A stretch of 5,514 nucleotides of DNA, taken from Cellulomonadaceae bacterium (lineage in GTDB: Bacteria > Actinomycetota > Actinomycetes > Actinomycetales > Cellulomonadaceae). The notes under the pieces were generated by a model, which worked only from the letters and a program-made list of their open reading frames with translations, made no database searches and was not told the origin of the DNA. Every line of letters begins with the position of its first letter. The stretch's first letter is position 1. The stretch spans positions 1 to 5,514 of the forward strand of contig JAITCS010000101.1 in assembly GCA_031282935.1 (NCBI GenBank), given 5' to 3'. Made by a program: the position numbers and the translations under genes. Positions 1-4,416 of this stretch are shown piece by piece.

Positions 1-915
1 GTAGGACTGGATTGCGTACCGGCCGTCCACAAACGGATCCTCGCCGCTTTGCGGGTAGCGCTGGAATCGGAAGTCCAATTCGGCGGCGCTCCGATAGGTG
101 GCATGCGCGATCTGCCGGGCGATGGCAAGCCCCCGGTGCGGGCCTTGATCCTCGGGGGCGTCGTAATAGTCGCCGCCGCTAAACCCGGGATCGAGCCTGA
201 TGGCCGCCAACTGCGGGTGCGCCCACGCAATCTGGTCGGCAGAAGCGGAAGCGCTTGTCGCAATGGCCGCAACTTTATTCACGAGGATCCCATTTTCTGG
301 GCCCATTACTGCCCATTCCAGCGCGCGAAAACCACCCATCGAAGCACCCAATACCAGCTCCCACCCCGTGATCCCGAGCAGTTTTGCCAACCCGATCTCA
401 GCGTTCACCTGATCACGCACCGTCAGGCGAGGAAACCGACCGCCCCACCGTGCCCGCTCCGCACTAGCAGAGTTCCGCAGCAGCGGAGCCGGGCATGTTT
501 CACGGGAAACAAACGACGAAGGCCCCGTCGTGCCCTGGCAGCCGCCCAACACATTCGGCACCACAACGAAATACTTGTCGGTATCTATCGGCTTTCCCGG
601 GCCAACCATTTCATCCCACCAGCCTGCGGTTAGCTGCCCCGGCCCCGCTGACCCGGCCACGTGCGCATCTCCAGTCAGCGCGTGCAGCACCAAAATGGCG
701 TTGCCTCCGTCCGGCGCGAGGGTGCCAAAGGTTTCGTAAGCCACGGTGACCTCGGGCAAGGCGCCGCCGCCCTCCAACAGCAGCCCACCGGCCAGGGTTG
801 CGAAAAGCCGCGCCCCAACGGGGTCGCCGTCCTCCCAGGCCGCAGAGGGCACCACGGGCGGCTTGACCCGCGCGCGCGAGAAATCGCCATCGCGCGGGCT
901 TTGCCTCGTCGTCAT
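1..915 (-). CDS. metX: Homoserine O-acetyltransferase MetX (partial, 3' end beyond window)
   Basis: MetX transfers acetyl from acetyl-CoA to the hydroxyl of L-homoserine in the cytoplasm, activating it for sulfhydrylation. The frame is open for 305 codons from the ATG at 915 to the left edge; the family is about 370-380 residues, so roughly 70 C-terminal residues, including the expected catalytic Asp and His, are outside the window. Visible alpha/beta-hydrolase features are HALTGD (residues 78-83), the NVLGGCQGTTGPSS block (121-134), the nucleophile elbow GASMGG with Ser192, DQIAWAHPQ (227-235) and GRYAIQSY at the edge. The start is supported by AGAGG at 922-926, six bases upstream. It lies 48 bases downstream of metY with no visible terminator between, so the two are probably co-transcribed. 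Between PSS (132-134) and WGGRFP (157-162) there are 22 residues where the Mycobacterium tuberculosis protein, from memory, has about 7; a parS-like palindrome lies in this insert. The gene is GC-rich compared with most of metY. A homoserine succinyltransferase of the same fold is less likely given the metY partner. Confidence 0.95.
   Translation of the reverse strand, partial: MTTRQSPRDGDFSRARVKPPVVPSAAWEDGDPVGARLFATLAGGLLLEGGGALPEVTVAYETFGTLAPDGGNAILVLHALTGDAHVAGSAGPGQLTAGWWDEMVGPGKPIDTDKYFVVVPNVLGGCQGTTGPSSFVSRETCPAPLLRNSASAERARWGGRFPRLTVRDQVNAEIGLAKLLGITGWELVLGASMGGFRALEWAVMGPENGILVNKVAAIATSASASADQIAWAHPQLAAIRLDPGFSGGDYYDAPEDQGPHRGLAIARQIAHATYRSAAELDFRFQRYPQSGEDPFVDGRYAIQSY
448..513 (-). 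other. Insert in MetX of about 15 extra residues
   Basis: Codons 135-156 of metX (beginning FVSRETCPAP) fill a loop between the conserved GPSS and WGxRFP motifs that is about 15 residues shorter in the M. tuberculosis homologue as I remember it. The reading frame is intact on both sides, so the insert length is a multiple of three and the enzyme is probably functional. The first seven insert codons are the ones spelled by the parS-like palindrome. Confidence 0.6.
496..511. promoter_or_regulatory. parS: parS-like ParB-binding site
   Basis: The sequence TGTTTCACGGGAAACA matches the widely conserved bacterial parS palindrome TGTTTCACGTGAAACA at 15 of 16 positions; the only difference is G for T at 505. 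parS is the DNA site on which ParB (Spo0J) nucleates for chromosome segregation, usually clustered in the origin-proximal part of the chromosome and sometimes inside genes. Here it sits within metX, where it encodes V-S-R-E-T on the minus strand. A 15/16 match is very unlikely by chance in 5.5 kb, but binding has not been shown. Confidence 0.65.
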
Positions 916-921
916 TTCGTA

Positions 922-926
922 CCTCT
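922..926 (-). promoter_or_regulatory. metX ribosome binding site
   Basis: AGAGG on the minus strand lies six bases before the ATG at 915. It fixes this start over the out-of-frame ATG at 929, which reaches a stop after five codons. It lies in the 48-base metY-metX spacer, which contains no terminator-like hairpin. Confidence 0.6.
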
Positions 927-963
927 CATGGAGCGGGTTATGGCTGCTTTGTGGCCGGGTTGG

Positions 964-2361
964 CTATTCGGCAATCAGGTGTATCGCTGCGGCTCCAGCA
1001 TTGGCCGTAACGTCGGCGGTGGTGCCGCCGATCACCTGCGCGGCGGCGGCGAAACCCGCCTTGAGGTCGGCGAGGATGTCGGCGGAGTCCTCCAACCCGA
1101 TGGCTAGCCGGATCAGCCCAGGCGTCACCCCGGATTTCGCCTGCTCAATGGGGTCAAGTTGGCTGTGGGTGGTGGATGCCGGATGGACAACCAGAGAGCG
1201 CACATCACCAATATTGGCCACATTCTTAAACAATTTGAGTGCCTTAACGAATTCTTCCCCCGCTTTGCGCGCTAAGGCCGGGTCGGATTCCCGCAATTCA
1301 AACGATAACACTGCACCGGCCCCATTTGGCAAGTATTTTTTCGCCAGATGATGATAGGGGGAGGATTCCAGGCCAGCATAATTCACATGGTGTACCAGCG
1401 GCTCAGTTTCCAACCAGTTGACCACGATATTCGTATTTGCAACATGGCGATCCAGGCGCAATGATAAGGTTTCCAAACCTTGAGCCAACAAGAAAGCATT
1501 GAATGGGGAAATTGCTGGCCCAAGATCGCGCAGTAATTGCACGCGCGCTTTCAATATGAAACTCAAGTTGACCCCAAACGCACCGTCCTTACCGAGGTCG
1601 CGCGCATAAACCAGGCCATGATACGAAGGGTCGGGATTGTTGAAGCCGGGGAACTTGCCCGGCTCTTTGCCGTAATCAAAGTTTCCGGAATCCACGATAA
1701 CCCCGCCCATAGCAGAACCGTGCCCGCCCAAATACTTTGTCGCAGAATGAAGCACCACATCGGCGCCATGCTCAATCGGCCGCAACAAATAAGGCGTGGC
1801 CACCGTGTTATCAACAATTAGCGGCACCCCATACCCATGCGCCACTTCCGCTACACCTGCGATATCCAGCACATCATTCTTGGGGTTTGGCACAGCTTCG
1901 CCAAATAACGCTTTGGTATTCGGCTGAATTGCGGCGGCCCACTGCGCCAAATCGCTTGGATCATCAACAAAGGTAGTGGTAATGCCAAATTTAGGCAAGG
2001 TATGTTGCAAAAGATTATGCGTGCCGCCGTACAAAGATGAAGAAGCGACAATATGATCGCCTACTCCGGCAAGATTTAGGATAGCCAACTGGGTGGCCGC
2101 CTGGCCGCTGGCCAGCAACAACGCACCAACACCGCCCTCAAGGTTTGCAATCCGGTTCTCAACAACTTCTTGGGTGGGGTTGCCAATTCTGGTGTAAATC
2201 GGCCCCAAATCCTCCAAGTTGAAACGAGCGGCGGCCACCTCGGGGCTGGGAAATTCGTAACTGGTGGTCTGATAAATGGGGAGCGCTACTGCTCCGGTGC
2301 TGTCTGGAGTTTGGCCTGAATGGATTTGACGGGTGGAGAAACCCCATTGCGGATGCGACAT
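964..2361 (-). CDS. metY: O-acetylhomoserine sulfhydrylase (aminocarboxypropyltransferase) MetY
   Basis: MetY is a PLP enzyme of the Cys/Met-metabolism family (fold type I) that converts O-acetyl-L-homoserine and sulfide to L-homocysteine and acetate in the cytoplasm. The 465-residue protein is complete. Key features are YTRIGNPT (56-63), SGQAAT (85-90), SLYGGTHNLL (109-118), the PLP-phosphate-side VDNTVATPYL (183-192), HSATKYLGGHG with Schiff-base Lys209, GLETLSLRLDRH (295-306), and NIGDVRSLVVHPASTTHSQL (383-402), which carries the substrate-carboxylate arginine. A 20-25 residue Ala/Thr-rich tail follows the conserved C-terminal helix and makes the protein slightly longer than typical 430-450 residue members. 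The start ATG has AAAGGA seven bases upstream. The gene is first in a metY-metX operon, the order also seen in mycobacteria. Its long leader contains a small ORF and hairpins that may regulate it. GC content falls from 60-73% in the last 230 bases to about 40-58% upstream. Cystathionine gamma-synthase or MetZ are less likely given length, motifs and the metX neighbour. Confidence 0.95.
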   Translation of the reverse strand: MSHPQWGFSTRQIHSGQTPDSTGAVALPIYQTTSYEFPSPEVAAARFNLEDLGPIYTRIGNPTQEVVENRIANLEGGVGALLLASGQAATQLAILNLAGVGDHIVASSSLYGGTHNLLQHTLPKFGITTTFVDDPSDLAQWAAAIQPNTKALFGEAVPNPKNDVLDIAGVAEVAHGYGVPLIVDNTVATPYLLRPIEHGADVVLHSATKYLGGHGSAMGGVIVDSGNFDYGKEPGKFPGFNNPDPSYHGLVYARDLGKDGAFGVNLSFILKARVQLLRDLGPAISPFNAFLLAQGLETLSLRLDRHVANTNIVVNWLETEPLVHHVNYAGLESSPYHHLAKKYLPNGAGAVLSFELRESDPALARKAGEEFVKALKLFKNVANIGDVRSLVVHPASTTHSQLDPIEQAKSGVTPGLIRLAIGLEDSADILADLKAGFAAAAQVIGGTTADVTANAGAAAIHLIAE

Positions 2362-2368
2362 TTTTGAT

Positions 2369-2440
2369 TCCTTTTTGGAAATTGGTTTTGGCAGAACAGG
2401 AAAGAATTAAGGAAAGAGGTACGCGCACTGGCAAAAAGGA
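2369..2440 (-). promoter_or_regulatory. metY Shine-Dalgarno and possible masking stem
   Basis: The metY Shine-Dalgarno (AAAGGA, minus strand, about 2369-2374) lies in CAAAAAGGA (2369-2377). The exact complement, TCCTTTTTG on the minus strand, lies 54 bases upstream at 2432-2440. In the metY mRNA the two can form a perfect 9-bp, mostly A-U stem that would cover the ribosome binding site. The SD itself is clear; the regulatory stem is an inference. Confidence 0.4.
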
Positions 2441-2479
2441 TTAACTTGAGTATTTTTCAAGAAATACGAAGCAAGGAAA

Positions 2480-2509
2480 CCGGGCGTGCCTTCTGCGCGC
2501 CGGGGGCGC
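2480..2509 (-). promoter_or_regulatory. Overlapping GC-rich hairpins in the metY leader
   Basis: Two stems share bases. Stem A, read on the minus strand, is GCGCC (2505-2509), a 3-base loop, then GGCGC (2497-2501). Stem B pairs CCGG-C-GCG with CGCCCGG across 2480-2503, seven pairs with one bulged C and a nine-base loop. They cannot form together. Stem B is followed on the minus strand by TTTCCTTGC, a weak U-tract. The pair sits between a candidate leader ORF stop (2513) and metY, so an attenuator is possible, but stem B is not a textbook terminator. Confidence 0.35.
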
Positions 2510-2512
2510 TGG

Positions 2513-2620
2513 TTAGCTGCACATTCGCTTGTTCGTCACAATCCGATTTCTAGCAGCTAGAGAGCAGTGGCGCAAGTCACCATGAAACTCGGCGTGTCGG
2601 GAATGGCGAAAATGGCCCAT
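2513..2620 (-). CDS. Candidate 35-residue leader peptide upstream of metY
   Basis: A small ORF on the minus strand starts at ATG 2620 (or GTG 2632, just after an in-frame TGA) and ends with TAA at 2513-2515, 151 bases before metY. The peptide is very basic, with five His and several Arg, contains Cys at residue 19, and ends VTNKRMCS. I do not recognise it as a named family. Small basic peptides with cysteine near the C-terminus are known upstream of sulfur-metabolism genes in actinobacteria, where they act in cis as leader ORFs. The GC-rich stems begin three bases after the stop, and the Cys-Ser-stop codons can pair with an upstream segment (2553-2559). No strong Shine-Dalgarno is visible before ATG 2620, and the true start could be further inside (TTG 2575). 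No codon-bias signal stands out, so coding status rests on position and the Cys ending. Confidence 0.35.
   Translation of the reverse strand: MGHFRHSRHAEFHGDLRHCSLAARNRIVTNKRMCS
2514..2561 (-). repeat. Inverted repeats TCTAGCAGCTAGA and TAGCTGC/GCAGCTA
   Basis: Positions 2549-2561 form a perfect 13-base odd palindrome (TCTAGC-A-GCTAGA). Separately, TAGCTGC at 2514-2520 is the exact inverted complement of GCAGCTA at 2553-2559. As RNA these give mutually exclusive structures: a local hairpin, or a 7-bp stem that locks up the last codons of the candidate leader peptide. As DNA the palindrome could be an operator. Both readings are inference. Confidence 0.4.
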
Positions 2621-2682
2621 TGTGAGCGCCACAGTTCAGTTTGCTCAGGCGCTACCCGTTACATTTGCCGAGGCCGGGGGCT

Positions 2683-2704
2683 ATTGGGCTAATTGGCGCC
2701 TAAT
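2683..2704 (+). repeat. Two overlapping ATTGG-n-CTAAT copies upstream of purE
   Basis: ATTGGGCTAAT (2683-2693) is followed, with two bases shared, by ATTGGCGCCTAAT (2692-2704). Both have the same ends with one or three bases between, and the second contains the palindrome GGCGCC. They lie roughly 50-70 bases before the proposed purE transcription start, a plausible place for a regulator. The regulator is unknown. Confidence 0.3.
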
Positions 2705-2718
2705 GAACCACCGGAATG

Positions 2719-2736
2719 TGCCACCTGGCCCTGGCA
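2719..2736 (+). promoter_or_regulatory. Candidate operator TGCCA-N8-TGGCA before purE
   Basis: A 5-base inverted repeat, TGCCA (2719-2723) and TGGCA (2732-2736) with an 8-base spacer, lies immediately upstream of the proposed -10 element, where the -35 would be. That is a typical repressor position. The arms are short, so this is weak on its own. Confidence 0.25.
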
Positions 2737-2741
2737 AGGCG

Positions 2742-2747
2742 TAGGCT
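2742..2747 (+). promoter_or_regulatory. Proposed purE -10 element (leaderless transcript)
   Basis: TAGGCT fits the actinobacterial -10 consensus TANNNT and ends seven bases before the GTG at 2755, so transcription would begin at or next to the start codon. The -35 region (about 2719-2724, TGCCAC) is poor, as is common in actinobacteria. AGGGAG at 2748-2753 is too close to the GTG (one base) to act as a normal Shine-Dalgarno, which favours a leaderless start. Confidence 0.45.
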
Positions 2748-2754
2748 AGGGAGA

Positions 2755-3255
2755 GTGGATACGGACGCGCCTCTGGTCGGTGTGATTATGGGCAGTAAGT
2801 CGGATTGGCCCACCATGGAGGGCGCCGCGCAAGTGCTCACTGAGTTCGGGGTGCCCTTCGAGGCTCAAGTGGTTTCGGCGCACCGCACGCCCGATAAAAT
2901 GTTTGACTACGCCGCTAGCGCGCGCGAGCGGGGGTTGCAGGTGATCATCGCTGGGGCGGGGGGCGCCGCCCATCTGCCCGGCATGGTTGCCGCAAAAACC
3001 ACGCTGCCGGTTATCGGGGTGCCCGTGCAATCCCGCGCGCTAAACGGGCTGGACTCGCTGCTCTCTATTGTGCAAATGCCCGGCGGTATTCCGGTGGCAA
3101 CAGTGGCTATCGGCACGACCGGGGCAAAAAACGCTGGCCTTTTGGCTGTTTCGATATTAGCGAACCAATACCCAGACTTGGCGCAGAAATTAGCCGACTA
3201 TCGGGCAAAACAAACCAGCGACGTGTTAGAAGATAGTGAGCTGCTAAATGTCTGA
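2755..3255 (+). CDS. purE: N5-carboxyaminoimidazole ribonucleotide mutase PurE (class I)
   Basis: PurE moves the carboxyl group of N5-CAIR to C4, forming CAIR in de novo purine synthesis; it is a cytoplasmic oligomer, normally an octamer. With the GTG start the protein is 166 residues, the usual length. Visible motifs are [13 protein letters not shown] (9-21, with Ser14 and Asp17 binding substrate), SAHRTP with catalytic His43 (41-46), [12 protein letters not shown] (66-77), GVPVQS (88-93) and [13 protein letters not shown] (108-120), plus NAGLLA. An upstream in-frame ATG at 2716 would add 13 residues ([13 protein letters not shown]) that do not resemble the family, and it lacks a Shine-Dalgarno; GTG 2755 sits just after a TANNNT -10 element. 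The gene overlaps purK by 8 bases (ATGTCTGA), implying translational coupling. The purK neighbour confirms the two-enzyme, class I route. Confidence 0.95.
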   Translation: MDTDAPLVGVIMGSKSDWPTMEGAAQVLTEFGVPFEAQVVSAHRTPDKMFDYAASARERGLQVIIAGAGGAAHLPGMVAAKTTLPVIGVPVQSRALNGLDSLLSIVQMPGGIPVATVAIGTTGAKNAGLLAVSILANQYPDLAQKLADYRAKQTSDVLEDSELLNV

Positions 3256-4378
3256 GGTTATTTTACCACCCGCCATGATCGGCATTATCGGGGGCGGGCA
3301 ATTAGGCCGCATGATGGCGATTGCGGCTAGGCAAATGGGTTATCGAATCGGGGTGCTGGAACCAGGCCCGAACGGGCCACTCGCGCAAATCGCTGACCTT
3401 GAGATAAACGCTGCTTACGACGACGAACACGCTTTGCGCCAATTACTCGACGCCAGCGCGGTTACCACCTATGAATTTGAAAACATTTCAGCAGAAACCG
3501 TTGCCGATCTAGCCGCGCACGGCAATTTACCCCAGGGGCCGCGCCCGGTCGCTATTACGCAACACAGGTTATTGGAAAAGAATGCGATAAACGAAGCCGG
3601 TTTTGAGACAGCCCCATACGCGAATGTTCCGACGGCGGATTCCCTTGATTCGGCGGTGGCACAAATCGGATATCCGGCCATCCTAAAAACGGTGACTGGT
3701 GGTTATGACGGCAAGGGCCAGCGGGTATTGAGTGCTGCGGAGGATTTGCTGCAGGCCCGCGAACTTGTTAGCGATAGTCCGTGCATTTTGGAAGGGTTTG
3801 TGCCTTTTGATAAGGAGATTTCGGTAATCGTCACACGGTCTGTGACAGGAGAAATTCAGACCTTTGAGCCGGTGGAGAACGTACATAAGAACGGTATTTT
3901 GCACCTCAGCATGGTGCCCGCTGTTATTTCTGCCGAGGTGGTGGCAAAGGCTGAAGCGGTTGCGCGGGGTTTGATGGAGAAACTGGACTTTATTGGCACT
4001 TTGGCGATTGAAATGTTTGTGGTGGGCGATGATATTGTCATTAACGAGTTGGCGCCTCGGCCGCACAATTCTGGGCACTTGACGATAGACGCACACAATG
4101 TTTCGCAGTTTGAGCAGCACATTCGCGCAATTAGTGGTTTGCCGTTGGTAGCTCCGCAGCGAATTGCGCCTAGTGTGATGGTTAACCTGCTTGGCCAGCA
4201 TGTTGATTATGCGCTGGAACAGTGGCAGAAGCCGGAATATGGTTGGGGAAAGCTGCACTTGTACGGCAAGGCAGAAAATAAGCGGGATCGGAAGGTCGGT
4301 CATTTGACATTTGTGAACTCGGACGCTGATTTGTTGTCCGATACTATCACCAATTTTCTTGCCGATTTCCCAGACTAG
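3248..4378 (+). CDS. purK: N5-carboxyaminoimidazole ribonucleotide synthase PurK
   Basis: PurK is an ATP-grasp enzyme that joins AIR and bicarbonate using ATP to give N5-CAIR, the substrate of PurE. The 376-residue protein is complete and of normal length. The N-terminal domain has [13 protein letters not shown] (11-23) and TTYEFENIS (73-81). The ATP-grasp domain has [16 protein letters not shown] (143-158, Lys147 and the glycine-rich loop), [12 protein letters not shown] (182-193), the metal ligand Glu255 in LAIEMF, and [12 protein letters not shown] (266-277). The ATG at 3248 lies inside the end of purE, with only a weak GAG upstream (3239-3241), so translation is probably coupled to purE. 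ATG 3275 is an alternative that would remove nine residues before the nucleotide-fold strand. GC content is around 45-50%, lower than the start of purE. No defects are seen. Confidence 0.96.
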   Translation: MSEVILPPAMIGIIGGGQLGRMMAIAARQMGYRIGVLEPGPNGPLAQIADLEINAAYDDEHALRQLLDASAVTTYEFENISAETVADLAAHGNLPQGPRPVAITQHRLLEKNAINEAGFETAPYANVPTADSLDSAVAQIGYPAILKTVTGGYDGKGQRVLSAAEDLLQARELVSDSPCILEGFVPFDKEISVIVTRSVTGEIQTFEPVENVHKNGILHLSMVPAVISAEVVAKAEAVARGLMEKLDFIGTLAIEMFVVGDDIVINELAPRPHNSGHLTIDAHNVSQFEQHIRAISGLPLVAPQRIAPSVMVNLLGQHVDYALEQWQKPEYGWGKLHLYGKAENKRDRKVGHLTFVNSDADLLSDTITNFLADFPD

Positions 4379-4407
4379 TAACTTGTACCAGTTTAGCGTG
4401 TGATTGT

Positions 4408-4411
4408 GAGG
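4408..4411 (+). promoter_or_regulatory. purL ribosome binding site
   Basis: GAGG (within GTGAGGTT) lies five bases before the ATG at 4417, in the 38-base gap after purK. The gap has no terminator or evident promoter, so purL is read as the third gene of the purEK operon. Confidence 0.6.
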
Positions 4412-4416
4412 TTGTA

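Larger units (their letters stand above)
2362..2754. other. Divergent metY-purE intergenic region
   Basis: These 393 bases separate the two divergent operons. The left two thirds read as a metY leader on the minus strand: candidate leader ORF, alternative stems, a pyrimidine-rich tract (about 2395-2420) and an SD-masking repeat. The right third holds the purE promoter elements on the plus strand. I looked for a SAM riboswitch and a McbR-type operator and saw neither. I could not place a convincing -35/-10 pair for metY. No RNA gene or mobile-element end is visible. Confidence 0.6.

Noticed and set aside
49..633. 194-codon plus-strand open frame opposite metX
   Set aside because: It is antisense to a clear metX frame, has no domain-like sequence, and reflects high GC with few stop codons.
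661..1351. Overlapping plus-strand frames of 148 and 201 codons across the metX 5' end and metY 3' end
   Set aside because: Low-complexity translations opposite two strongly supported genes, with no ribosome binding site or family motif.
2445..2461. CTTGA-N7-TCAAG inverted repeat in the metY leader
   Set aside because: Five-base AT-rich arms are expected by chance, and there is no T-run to make a terminator.
2578..2583. Alternative eight-codon ORF starting ATG GTG ACT TGC at 2583 (minus), reading MVTCATAL
   Set aside because: It contains a cysteine codon and a weak GAG upstream, but it is too short to support and conflicts with the longer leader ORF in another frame.
2621..2633. CRP/GlxR-like site TGTGAGCGCCACA
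   Set aside because: The spacing is three bases shorter than the TGTGA-N6-TCACA consensus and one arm is degenerate.
2362..2640. SAM riboswitch (SAM-I or SAM-IV) in the metY leader
   Set aside because: The conserved core expected around CCGGCAACC is not present on the minus strand, and the stems do not form the required junction.
2716..2754. ATG at 2716 as the purE start
   Set aside because: It has no Shine-Dalgarno, adds 13 residues unlike the family, and lies upstream of the proposed -10 element.
3683..4303. 206-codon minus-strand frame opposite purK
   Set aside because: It lies wholly within the conserved ATP-grasp coding region and has no recognisable features; a shadow frame.
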